A stretch of 64,000 nt of DNA, taken from positions 3,348,001-3,412,000 of the forward strand of contig NZ_JAGKQQ010000001.1 in assembly GCF_017939745.1 (NCBI RefSeq), written 5' to 3'. The position numbers and the translations under genes were made by a program. This document shows, one piece after another, positions 1 through 8,834 of the stretch. The DNA is from Gemmata palustris. GTDB taxonomy: Bacteria; Planctomycetota; Planctomycetia; Gemmatales; Gemmataceae. Every line of letters begins with the position of its first letter. Position 1 is the stretch's first letter. Below the pieces are notes generated by a model. That model did no database searches, was not told the origin of the DNA, and saw only the letters and a program-made list of their open reading frames with translations.

Positions 1-1
1 G

Positions 2-726
2 GCCGACGGGGCGTACGCCAAGGCCCCGGTACTCAAGCCCCTGCGGGAGCTCGGGGTGACGGTGGTGAGCCGACTGAGGAAGGACTCGGCCCTGTGGTCC
101 GTGCCCGGCCCGCGGGCGCCCCACCAGCGCGGACCGAACCGGACCTATGGGGACCAGCGAATCGAGTTGGCCAAGCGAGCCGGACAGACCCGCGGGTGGG
201 CCACCGGGACGTTCGACTTGTACGGGAAACCGACGGAGAAGAAGTACAAGACGTTCGTGGCCACCTGGCGCCCGGCCGGTGGGGCGATTCGCGTCGTTCT
301 GGTGGACGAGCCCACCGGGTGGGTGGCGTTCTTCTGCACCGACACCGCCCGCGCCGGTGGGCGACATCCTCGGAAGTGTCGCGAGTCGCTTCAGCCTGGA
401 GATCGCGTTCCGCGATCTGAAAAAGTTGTCGGGGCGGGTCAGCAGCAGGTGCGCCTCGTGCGGGCCAACGTCGGGGCGTTCCACGTGTGCCTGTGGGCGC
501 TCACGATGACCGAAGCTTGGGCCTGGAATCGGGATGCCAAGGCGTTGGCCGGGCACCGGGCCGCAAGTCCATGGGACGACGGGGAACGGCGACCGAGTCA
601 CGCGGATAAGCGCGCGCCTGGCGCCGTGAGCTACTGCGGAACGAAATTCAGGCGGTTCTGCGGCCCGGGATCAACGAGGCCGAATTACAAGTCGCCGCCG
701 AACGACTACTCGACTTGGCCGCTTAA
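2..726 (+). pseudogene. DDE transposase remnant (IS701/IS4-like), frameshifted and cut by the window edge
   Basis: The reading frame enters from the left edge (ADGAYAKAP...) and runs to a TAA at about 724-726 after LLDLAA. It can be read only by changing frame: near 350 it moves to a frame containing SLEIAFRDLK, then moves back at about 425 to a frame containing GQQQVRLVRANVGAFH, and changes again near 600. The SLEIAFRDLK...GQQQVR stretch resembles the third catalytic region of DDE transposases in the IS701/IS4 group. The family call is by motif memory only. It differs from the IS present in four full copies elsewhere in the window. At least three frame changes make it non-functional as read, either by decay or by consensus errors. 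Confidence 0.6.
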
Positions 727-751
727 TGGTGATGAAGTTGCGCAAAGAGCA

Positions 752-1082
752 GTTGGGGCGCCGGCGGTACCGAGAGCGGTTCGGGATCGAGACCAGCTAT
801 CGGCAGAAGAACCAGGCCCGCGGGTGGACCACCAGCACCAACCCCGAGTACCGGTTGCTGCTCGAGGGCGTGGCCCTGCTGTTGCGCCCAGGTGTGGGTG
901 TACCTGACGCTCCGGATCGCTCGGGCACGCGGGCTCGCGCCGACCGCCTGGGTCGCCCAGTTCCCGTTGGCCGAGATGCTCGACTGGCTCACGCAACGGA
1001 TCCGCTCACGATACCCACGCACACGATGTATTACCCTGCCACACAATACACTTACAACCAACGCAACGCCTTGAAACTACTG
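752..1082 (+). mobile_element. 3' fragment of the repeated IS (copy A)
   Basis: From GTTGGGGCGCC onward this matches the last third of the transposase in IS copies B-E, including the YRERFGIETSYRQK signature (Y-R-E-K region of IS4-like DDE enzymes). It ends with the same inverted-repeat sequence, CTTGAAACTACTG. The 5' two thirds are missing; the left junction lies against the unrelated transposase remnant. An extra C near 889 breaks the frame relative to copy E. The right flank is GCAA followed by an R1 repeat arm, as for the complete copies. Confidence 0.8.
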
Positions 1083-1175
1083 GCAAGGGGCGGAGGCACT
1101 TCCCCGCTCCGAAAGCACTTCACGCATTAAGCAAAACGGAAGTGTCTCCCGCTCCCTTGCGGTCGCGGCTCGTTA
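1083..1175. repeat. R1 palindrome, IS-proximal arm, loop and distal arm
   Basis: Starts with GCAAGGGGCGGAGGC beside IS copy A and closes with the complementary arm TCCCGCTCCCTTGCGG plus TCGCGGCTCG. R1 has an arm of about 29 nt, a 35-50 nt loop and an inverted arm; several copies lie in this window. Confidence 0.7.
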
Positions 1176-1197
1176 CCAGATGGGATGAGCGTGCGGC

Positions 1198-1988
1198 TCA
1201 GCTCTTGCCCAATAGTAGGTCAACGACCCAGCACCCGCGCACGTGCTCGCGCGGTTCGCGGCAGTGGCTCAGGACGTCTTCGTCGTCGCACCCCGCGTCC
1301 TGGGCGCGTCCGCCAGAATCGGCATCGCACCAAAGTTGCGAGACTCATACATCTGCGCGCAATCGCAATCGCGGTGCTCGTGCGCCAGGATGGGGAGAAG
1401 ATGATCGGGCGAAACGGATTGCCGAAGATGTCGTGCAACCGGGCGGTCTGGCCTACTCGCTCGCCGGCAAGTGCCCGCACGTAACCGGGCAAGCGAATCA
1501 CCTCGGCTTCATCGGCTCGCGCTTGTGCCTCTCCTCTCCAGCCCCTCACAGCGTGCTCGCTTGCGATCCTCTCCAAGACAGGATCGCCGTGAGTTGCGAG
1601 TGCGTCGTAGGCAATTGCGTAGGCGGAATAGTAAGCGGTCCCGACAACACGAAAATCGCGCAAACAGTCGATCGCTCTTACGGCAGATTCCGCAGCGTAG
1701 GATTCCGCTTCTCCTGCGTGAAGAATCATGGCCGCTGATTCGTACACGTCCCCAACGACCTCAGCAAGTACCGCCCGAACCTGCTCGAAAGTGGCTGCCC
1801 CTCAATGTGTCGCTCCACCACGCCAATTGCCTTGCGGCTGTTTTGAGGTAACCGTCGCGGAGCAGGTGCTTCACGCGGCGGCAACAATCAACCGCGAACA
1901 GCCGTAATTTCCGATCGCTTGCTCGCCCCGTTAGGAACTCAAGTAGCGGTTTGGGTTCGCTGCACGTGAGCCATTCCGCTTCGGTCAT
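1198..1988 (-). pseudogene. MTEAEWL-family protein, frameshifted copy 1
   Basis: The N-terminus begins MTEAEWLTCSEPKPLLEFL, followed by a two-cysteine motif (FAVDCCRRV), and matches the intact paralogues at 16202-16876 and 18021-18764. The frame is lost near 1770. A middle section then continues in another frame to HDIFGNPFRP and FSPSWRTSTA. The conserved tail (MPILADA, GCDDEDVLSHC, RGCWVVDLLLGK, stop at 1198) needs further frame changes near 1345 and 1300. The family appears to be Gemmataceae-specific and its function is unknown. The start was chosen at MTEAEWL; an in-frame extension to 2030 overlaps the end of the next gene and is less likely. Confidence 0.65.
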
Positions 1989-2026
1989 CGGGCACTCGAA
2001 TCGCATATCGTCCCATGTATACGCAC

Positions 2027-2716
2027 TCAACTCTTGCCCAACAGCAGGTCAACGACCCAGCACCCGCGCGCGTGCTCACGCGGTGAGCGGCAGTGGCTCA
2101 GAATGTCTTCGTCGTCGCACCCGGCGTCCTGGGCGCGTCCGCCAGGATCGGCATTCGGTCGAAGGCCCGGTCCGTGTAGATGCCGCGTGCCAGGGAGAGT
2201 ACCGTTTCCGTGAGCCACTCGAGCTGAATTTCGAGCGAGCGAAACGGGTTGCCGAATACGTCGCGCACGAGGTCCGCTTGCGCCGCGAGTTCGTCCACGT
2301 ACTCTGGAAGCTGTTCGTCGCCGGGTTCCGGCCCTGAAGCCGGCAGATCGGCCGCGGCATTGACGGCGGCTTGTCGGGCGTAGCCGGCGACCGTGACGAA
2401 CTTTGAAGTGACGTTGGCGGCGGCCAGTTCGATGTGGGTGAGGTAGCCCGACGTGTCAGTAGATTCGGTCCGTGCTTCTTGACAGACCGCGCGTGCCGTG
2501 GAGTGGACGCGGGCCAGGTCCGCGTCGCTCAGTTCGCCGTCCGCGAACGCTTCCGCGGCCGTTACGATTCGGATCGTGATCGGTGGTACGAAGGCGTTCC
2601 ACACGCGCCGGCAGCACGCGCACGCGAACAGGCTGTTTCCGCTTGCTCGCCTTTCCGAAAAGGAAATTCAACATCTCCTGCGGGTCGGTCCCGGTCAGCC
2701 ATTGGTGTTCATCCAT
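2027..2716 (-). pseudogene. MTEAEWL-family protein, frameshifted copy 2
   Basis: The N-terminus reads MDEHQWLTGTDPQEMLNFL. The frame then shifts near 2630 into RVWNAFVPPITIRIVTAAEAFADG and continues through LVRDVFGNPFRS and DRMPILADA. A second shift near 2130 is required to reach the tail GCDDEDILSHCRSP and RGCWVVDLLLGKS, with the stop at 2027-2029. It lies directly upstream of, and in tandem with, copy 1; the last 140 nt of both genes are nearly identical at DNA level. Each copy carries at least two indels. No function can be assigned. Confidence 0.65.
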
Positions 2717-2762
2717 GCCTCCAGAATATATCGCGGGGGCCGGTCCGCTACGGCACTCGGCG

Positions 2763-3379
2763 TCACGCGGGCGGCGGTTCGGGGACGCTCCCTTTTCGGA
2801 GGTAGGTACTCACGCGCCACGTCACGAACCCGACCGCGACCACCGCCAGCACGATCCACGCCGCCTGCCCGAGCCGGTGCTGCATCGCTTCCCAGGCGTG
2901 CCCCGCGAAGTGACCGATGAACGCCATCGCCACCGCCCACACCGCGCGCGGCCGCGTTCGCCGGGAGGAACCGCCCCAGCGCATCCCGGACGCGCCCGCG
3001 GCCGGCCCCGCGATCACGCGCAGGCCCGTAATGAACCGCGCGATGAACACCGTGAGCGCGCGTACTTCGCGAAGTACCGCTCCGCGATCTTCATGCTCGG
3101 GCGTGAGGAACAGGAACCGGCGCCCGGCGTCGAGGCGCTGCGCGCGCGCGACCCGGCGCCCCAGCCAGAAGCCCAAATTGTCGCCCGCGATCGCCGCGCA
3201 GAACGCGACCGCCACCACCGCCCAAATGTGGAGGTGCTGGCCCCGTCCGGGCTGGTCAGGTATCCGGCCGCCAGGAGCGCGGTTTCGCCCGGCACCGGTA
3301 CCCCGGCGTTCTCCAGGAGTACAACGAGGCCGAGTATCCAATACCCGTGACCACGAACTAACGCAACGATGTCTGGCAT
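2763..3379 (-). pseudogene. DedA-family membrane protein, frameshifted
   Basis: The start MPDIVALVRGHGYWILGLVV is followed by the family motif NAGVPVPGET near residue 25, as in DedA/SNARE-associated (VTT-domain) inner-membrane proteins. The rest is split among frames: GDNLGFWLGRRVAR, then AERYFAKYA, then FIARFITGLRVIAGPAAGASGM, ending with a hydrophobic helix (AAWIVLAVVAVGFVTW). The order of motifs is right for one DedA protein of about 205 residues, but at least three frame changes are needed. DedA proteins are undecaprenyl-phosphate or phospholipid flippase candidates; this copy would be inactive as read. Confidence 0.7.
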
Positions 3380-3669
3380 TGCTCTCCTCCGCCGATCCGA
3401 ATGGGCCGAGAGTGGTAAAGGAAACCGCGTGCCAACCAGCGTGGTCGGCAGCGTACCAGGATTTGCGAGGTAAAGGTTACAACTCCTGCGCCCCGTGTCC
3501 CGAATCTTCAAAGTGCGAAAACGCTAGGAATCCTAGCCATTCGCGCTTACCTGGCATCAAATGCGGGCTTTGGCACACCGCGTGCATTTCTCTTTGTCGA
3601 CGAACACAGTCGGGCCGAGTTCCCCGGCCCAACCCACACCTGATCGCACTTCACCCAACCTATCCACGA

Positions 3670-3702
3670 AAGCCGGCGACTTCGGTCGCCGGCTTCCCTT
3701 TT
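3670..3702 (+). terminator. Rho-independent terminator-like hairpin
   Basis: AAGCCGGCGAC, a TTCG tetraloop and GTCGCCGGCTT form a perfect stem, followed by a T-rich CCCTTTTG on the plus strand. No plus-strand gene ends just upstream in intact form. The rest of 3380-3726 shows no other gene. Confidence 0.5.
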
Positions 3703-3726
3703 GTGGACCGAATCCGCACAGAAAAA

Positions 3727-3742
3727 CGAGCCGCGACCGCAA
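3727..3742. repeat. R1 outer arm left of IS copy B
   Basis: CGAGCCGCGACCGCAA is the first half of an R1 arm, interrupted exactly after GCAA by the IS. The other half resumes at 4989. Confidence 0.75.
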
Positions 3743-4988
3743 CAGTAGTTTCAAGTGATTTGGAGTGCCGCATGGGAGTTCCTAAGTTCAAGGTTCTCAG
3801 GCACTTGAACGGGAGCCTCCCATGCGACGTGGTTACTCTACGATCACCCCGGCGGTGGTCCACGCACTGACGCGCCGAACGTTGGAACGGGCCCTGGGTT
3901 GGACCGACTACAAGCGGTCGGTCACGCACCCAGTTGCTCGACCTGGTGCTGTTGATCGCGGGCACCACCCGCACGTTGTTCGCGGTAGTGACCCGGTACT
4001 TCGGGTTCTCCCACGAGACCGCGCGACAGGCGATGCACGCCAACCGGGGTTCCAGGACCAACTCACGGCCCGGTTGGTGGATGCCCTTCACCAGGTGGCG
4101 GGGTTCACGCCGGGACCGGAGGCCGGTGGACGTGTGCCATCGATGTGCATTACGTCCCCTTTATGGGGATCGCAGCACCCGGGGATCATCGGCGGACCCA
4201 AGAAGGCCGGGACCTCGTTCTTCACGCGCACGCCACCGGGGTACTGATTCACAAGCACCGGCGGTACACCGTGGGGCTGATGAGCGTGACGAAAGGAACC
4301 AAGCCGCACCAGCAGGTGCAGACCCTTCTGGACCAGGTGGCGGCCCGCGGGCTCACGGTCCGCGGGGTGGTTCTGGACGCCGGGTTCGACAGCGGGGAGA
4401 CCCTGTTGCTGTTGCAGGAACGGAACCTGAGCTACACGGTCCCGATGCGCAAGAAGGGCACCGGTACCAACCGCCGCAACGCCAGCTACACCCAACCCCA
4501 CGGCACCATCACCACCATGGGTGGGTCACCGAGAAGAGCCGCAAGGCGGTATCGACTCGGGTGCTCGTGTGGCAACGGAAGGGCGAATCGCACGCCCGGG
4601 TGTACGCGTTCCGCGGGTGGGGCGATGCGACCGCCGTGTCGGAGGCGAACCGGGCTCGGTTGGGGCGCCGGCGGTACCGAGAGCGGTTCGGGATCGAGAC
4701 CAGCTATCGGCAGAAGAACCAGGCCCGCGGGTGGACCACCAGCACCAACCCCGAGTACCGGTTGCTGCTCGAGGGCGTGGCCCTGCTGTTGCGCCAGGTG
4801 TGGGTGTACCTGACGCTCCGGATCGCTCGGGCACGCGGGCTCGCGCCGACCGCCTGGGTCGCCCAGTTCCCGTTGGCCGAGATGCTCGACTGGCTCACGC
4901 AACGGATCCGCTCACGATACCCACGCACACGATGTATTACCCTGCCACACAATACACTTACAACCAACGCAACGCCTTGAAACTACTG
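3743..4988 (+). mobile_element. IS copy B (IS4-like, 1246 bp), GCAA target duplication
   Basis: The ends are inverted repeats CAGTAGTTTCAAG and CTTGAAACTACTG. GCAA lies immediately outside both ends (3739-3742 and 4989-4992), consistent with a 4-bp target-site duplication. The target is the arm of an R1 palindrome. It is 12 bp shorter than intact copy E because of small deletions. Confidence 0.88.
3822..4980 (+). pseudogene. IS copy B transposase, frameshifted
   Basis: Begins MRRGYSTITPAVVHALTRR at 3822 and ends TTNATP at 4980, like the 389-residue transposase of copy E. A 2-nt loss in the GGTCACGC repeat near 3925 throws the frame off after SVT. Further indels occur near 4110, 4190, 4225 and 4525. 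The C-terminal third (YRERFGIETSYRQK) is again open. As read it encodes no full transposase. Confidence 0.85.
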
Positions 4989-5076
4989 GCAAGGGGCGGG
5001 AGGCATAACCCTTCTCAACCGAGTGCAACTCGCTGGGAAGGCACATCGCTTCCCGCTCCCTTGCGGTCGCGGCTCG
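4989..5076. repeat. R1 palindrome, part right of IS copy B
   Basis: GCAAGGGGCGGGAGGC, a loop of about 45 nt, then CTTCCCGCTCCCTTGC and GGTCGCGGCTCG. Joined with 3727-3742 it gives a complete palindrome with arms of about 29 nt. Confidence 0.75.
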
Positions 5077-5098
5077 TAGTGCCGTTCTAGAATCCCGA

Positions 5099-5143
5099 AA
5101 ATAACTGAGCACGCCCGAACGCGACCGGGAACTATGGGGTGAA
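5099..5143 (+). promoter_or_regulatory. Leader shared by two paralogous ECF-fusion genes
   Basis: This block, containing GACCGGGAACTATGGGG, is closely matched at 8770-8814 ahead of the second ECF gene, at the same distance from the coding start. Conservation outside coding sequence suggests promoter or operator function, but it could be inherited from the gene duplication. Confidence 0.35.
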
Positions 5144-5159
5144 GGAGGCGGAAGCACAC

Positions 5160-8100
5160 ATGGCCGATGCGCACTCGATCGCTCGACTCGCGACCCTGGC
5201 CCACACCGGGCTCGCGGACCACGCGCTGCTCGCGCGCTTCGCCTCCGAGCGCGACGAGTTCGCGTTCGCCGCACTCGTGGAACGACACGGACCGGTCGTG
5301 CTCGATGTCGCGCGCTCCGTGTTGCGCCACACCCAGGACGCCGAAGACGTGTTCCAGGCGTCGTTCCTGGTGCTCGCGCGCAACGCCAACACGATCCGCA
5401 CGCGCGCCTCGGTCGGGTGCTGGCTCCACGGCGTCGCGCGCCGGCTCGCGCTCCGGGCGCGGCGCGCACGCACGAGGCGGGCACGTTACGAGGCGGTCCC
5501 CCGTGACGCACCGATCCCCGACGACGAACTCACGTGGGCCGAAGTCCGCGCGCTCATCCACGCGGAACTCGCGCGGCTACCCGAAGCACTCCGCGCCCCA
5601 ATACTTCTGTGCCACCTCGAAGGACTCACGCTCGACGAGGCCGCCGCGCGCCTCGAACTCTCGCGGAGCACACTGCGAAGGCACCTGGACCGGGCGCGCG
5701 AAGTTCTGCGCGTGCGCCTCGCGCGGCGCGGACTGGCCGTGGCCGCGATCGCCTTCCCGACATCGATTTCCAACGCGGTTCCGCCGGAGGTCGTTCTCGG
5801 AACGGCCCGGTCCGCGGTTCGGTTCGCCGCCGGGTTCGCGGACCCCACGCGCGCCGTCGAACTCGCTAACGGAGCAATGTCTGCCATGACCGCTGTGCGA
5901 ATGAAACTCGGTCTGCTGCTCGTGGCCACGCTGAGCACTGTTGGGCTCGTCGTCGCGGGTACTCAGATGGGAACCGGCCCACAGAAAGCGGAACTCCCAT
6001 CCGCGCCAGCGCCCACAGCTAAGCCCGAGGAGAAACCACCCGCCAAGTCCATGACCGACGAAGAGAAACTGCAGGGCGCATGGGCGATCACCAACGACGT
6101 CTTCCTACAAGCGGGTGAGAAGTGGACATTCATAAGTGGCCGGCTCGAGAGGCCCGGGGAGAAGAAAGCGCCCAAGCCAGAGGATCAAGTCAACACGTGG
6201 TACAAGCTCGATCCCAAGCAGAATCCCAAAACAATTGACCTCACGTGTCAGGTGGGGACCGATGGTCCGCTCGTGTTCGTCGAGAAAGGTATTTACTCGC
6301 TCGAGGGGAATGAACTGAGGCTCTGTATGGCGGCCGGTGGCGCGGAGCGGCCGAAATTGTTCTCGAAGGATCTGGGGCGCACGTCGCTACTAACCCTCAC
6401 ACGCGAGCCGCCCGCTAAAGCGATCTTCCTGGACCAGCGCGAGGGCAAGCCGCCGATGCGCACCGTGTTCGTGTCCCTGGAGCTGACCAACCCCCGGAAC
6501 GAACCGGTCTGGCTGCTCACCCGGTATTCGGGGGACAAACCGCTCGCGGAGTCAGGGAAGTTCCTCGCGACCGAGGACACCCCGCAGGCGTTCGTCGGGG
6601 ACAGCTATAGGAGCACCAAAGATGGCGGGATGGGCGAGGCCGTTCGCGTGAGTTTCATCGGGGGGTTCCACGCCTTCTATCTCGCTCCCGAAGCGACCGT
6701 TCGCTTCGACCGGTACCCGATCGAGTGCTGGAAAGATGTGGATCAGATCGAAGTCTGGGAAGTGTCCGCACTCCGCGTCAACGGGCGCACGGCCCTCGAT
6801 GAGTGGCTACCTTACCGAACAAAGAGCGACGTAAACGTCCGCGTCCCCGCGGGCACGCCCGCGACCAACCTCGACTGGGACGCGCGAACGGCCAAGTCGC
6901 GTACCGATTACCCGAAGGAGCGCGTCGAGTTCGTGCGCGCCGAACCGATTCGGAAGTGGCTCCTGCCGATCAAGAAGCCCGGTGCAAAGGCCCCCGCGCC
7001 CAAAACGCCGCTCGAGGAGCTTCAAGGTACCTGGGACCCGATCGCCCTTGAAGCCCCGGGGTCGCGGATAACAGGACCGAATTTAAGCCTCTTTTTGCGC
7101 GAGTTGGTAATCGCAAACGACACGTTCCGTCAAGACATGGTATCTGGCGTGCGATTGATGAATATCAGAGTCTATAGCAATACGAGCCCCAAATCTTTCG
7201 ATCTGTTCGCCCCCCCGGACAATTCACCCGACGTTGAGACGGAGAAAAAGAATCTCAAGCCGATCACGTTGGGTATCTACGACCTCACCGGCGACACACT
7301 AACGCTCGCGTTTTCGGGCAATGATGTGCGTCCGACGGGATTCAAGGTAACCGCCGACTCGAAGGCTACCGTTTGTACCTACAGGCGCAGGCCGCCCGCG
7401 AAGTCCGAAAAGGCGCCGGCGGAGTACGTCTCCGCGGAAGCGACACTCTACCTGGGTCGCGACGGCTTGGGGGGCAAACCGGGCGAGGTGATGAAGAAGG
7501 CGATCACGGACGAGGAGACACTCGCCAAGCTCGCGGCCTGCTTCCCGGAGCTGGGGAGCGGGAAGACATCGTCGACGGCCGGGGCGTGGAAGGCCGCAGT
7601 CACCTTCCAGTTCACGAACAGAAAGGGCGAATTAATCAAGGTGTACAGCAACTGGACGGAGTGGAATCAAGGCAAAGGAGATTGGCCGGTGAAGGCCAGT
7701 CTCATGAAGCTCACCGGCGAACTGTTCGAGCAGCCGGTCCTCATCGATCGGGGGACCATCGCGGGCGAGTGGGAGTTCGTGAAAGCCGAGCAGGGCGGCA
7801 AAAAGCAGGAGCCTCCACCCTTCGACCTCGTTGCGACCGGTTCCACGCTCCGATTCGAGACCAACGGGAAATTTTTGACGGAGTCCGAGTGGAAGGTCAA
7901 TTACACGATCGACCCGAGTAAGTCCCCGAAAGAGATCGATTTCGTCTTCTCGCCCCGCCCCACGGGGGCAAAAACCGCTCGGGGCATTTACGCGGTCAAA
8001 GACGACACATTGATGATCTGTTTAGGAGGAGGTCAGAACCGGCCGGCTGACTTCAACGCTCTCCGGGGGCCGGACGACACCTTGTGGGTGCTCAAGCGCA

Positions 8101-8495
8101 AGGGCACCGGACCGGCACCGGCACCCGCGCCCGCTGCAGGCGACCTCGACGGGTTGCGGAAGAAGCTCCGGAGCGGCACGCCCGAGGAGAAACGGCAGGC
8201 GCTGACCACGATCCGCGACCTGCAAGCCATCAGGCTGATCCCGGACGTGATCGAGGCAGTCGCCGACCCGACTGCGCTCCCGCGTGAGGGGGACACGGGG
8301 TGGGGGTTCGTCGGGCACCAGGCGGCCACGGTCATGGTCGAACTGGCCCGCGCGGTGGACGGTACCGACCGGGCGGGCCGTCGGGATTACACTTTCCACG
8401 ACGATCAGTACAAAGGCGGCGAGAAGCTGAAGGAACTCGGGCGCCTGGAGGACGTCCGCAAGAACTGGGCGCGCTGGCACGCCGACCGAAAGTAG
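5160..8495 (+). CDS. ECF sigma factor fused to membrane segment and TIGR03067-type domains
   Basis: 1111 residues from ATG 5160, chosen over an upstream GTG at 5139 because a GGAGG lies at 5144-5148. Residues about 25-100 are sigma region 2 (DEFAFAALVERHGPVV, DAEDVFQASFLVLAR). Residues about 125-190 are region 4 (LPEALRAPILLCHLEGLTLDEAA and a helix-turn-helix). A hydrophobic segment follows at about 249-267 (KLGLLLVATLSTVGLVVAG). The large C-terminal part has three TIGR03067-like modules (LQGAWAITND, LQGTWDPIAL, GEWEFVKAEQ...IDFVFSP...GIYAVKDDTL) and an alpha-helical end. The order suggests a membrane-tethered sigma factor with an exported regulatory half, as known for Gemmata ECF extensions; topology is inferred. 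It is a paralogue of the gene at 8835. Confidence 0.85.
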   Translation: MADAHSIARLATLAHTGLADHALLARFASERDEFAFAALVERHGPVVLDVARSVLRHTQDAEDVFQASFLVLARNANTIRTRASVGCWLHGVARRLALRARRARTRRARYEAVPRDAPIPDDELTWAEVRALIHAELARLPEALRAPILLCHLEGLTLDEAAARLELSRSTLRRHLDRAREVLRVRLARRGLAVAAIAFPTSISNAVPPEVVLGTARSAVRFAAGFADPTRAVELANGAMSAMTAVRMKLGLLLVATLSTVGLVVAGTQMGTGPQKAELPSAPAPTAKPEEKPPAKSMTDEEKLQGAWAITNDVFLQAGEKWTFISGRLERPGEKKAPKPEDQVNTWYKLDPKQNPKTIDLTCQVGTDGPLVFVEKGIYSLEGNELRLCMAAGGAERPKLFSKDLGRTSLLTLTREPPAKAIFLDQREGKPPMRTVFVSLELTNPRNEPVWLLTRYSGDKPLAESGKFLATEDTPQAFVGDSYRSTKDGGMGEAVRVSFIGGFHAFYLAPEATVRFDRYPIECWKDVDQIEVWEVSALRVNGRTALDEWLPYRTKSDVNVRVPAGTPATNLDWDARTAKSRTDYPKERVEFVRAEPIRKWLLPIKKPGAKAPAPKTPLEELQGTWDPIALEAPGSRITGPNLSLFLRELVIANDTFRQDMVSGVRLMNIRVYSNTSPKSFDLFAPPDNSPDVETEKKNLKPITLGIYDLTGDTLTLAFSGNDVRPTGFKVTADSKATVCTYRRRPPAKSEKAPAEYVSAEATLYLGRDGLGGKPGEVMKKAITDEETLAKLAACFPELGSGKTSSTAGAWKAAVTFQFTNRKGELIKVYSNWTEWNQGKGDWPVKASLMKLTGELFEQPVLIDRGTIAGEWEFVKAEQGGKKQEPPPFDLVATGSTLRFETNGKFLTESEWKVNYTIDPSKSPKEIDFVFSPRPTGAKTARGIYAVKDDTLMICLGGGQNRPADFNALRGPDDTLWVLKRKGTGPAPAPAPAAGDLDGLRKKLRSGTPEEKRQALTTIRDLQAIRLIPDVIEAVADPTALPREGDTGWGFVGHQAATVMVELARAVDGTDRAGRRDYTFHDDQYKGGEKLKELGRLEDVRKNWARWHADRK

Positions 8496-8518
8496 GCGCG
8501 GCGCGGCCCGTTTTGATT

Positions 8519-8752
8519 TGGTACCCCGAAGGGGTTGTACATCGGATGGGTTCCCCAGGGTGCGCGGTGCGACCCTGGGCTGGGATGTGTAACCCCTTCG
8601 GGGTATCGGAATTGGTGGTGCGGGCGCGCGGCGCGTGTGGGCGCACCCACCGCCCTGACGGGCGGGGTTCACCGGGCGCGGGCGGTTCGGTTCTTTACCC
8701 CGAAGGGGTTGCACATCTCAGCCCAGGGTCGCACCGCGCACCCTGGGAACCC
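8519..8752. repeat. R2 composite palindromic element, copy 1
   Basis: Contains TACCCCGAAGGGGTTG and its inverse AACCCCTTCGGGGTA around CCCAGGGT/ACCCTGGG inner arms (8521-8606). A GC-rich core (GGGCGCACCCACCGCCCT) follows, then another TACCCCGAAGGGGTTG arm at 8695. The same core and arms recur at 32383-32640. It fills the gap between the two ECF genes. Confidence 0.7.
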
Positions 8753-8769
8753 ACGCGCCAGAATTCCGA

Positions 8770-8814
8770 GAATTGTCCAGCACCCCAGAACCCGACCGGG
8801 GACTATGGGGTGAA
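8770..8814 (+). promoter_or_regulatory. Leader shared by two paralogous ECF-fusion genes, second copy
   Basis: Contains GACCGGGGACTATGGGGTGAA spread over 8794-8814 and matches 5099-5143. It ends about 20 nt before the ATG at 8835. Confidence 0.35.
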
Positions 8815-8834
8815 AGGGGCGCTCGGGAACCATC

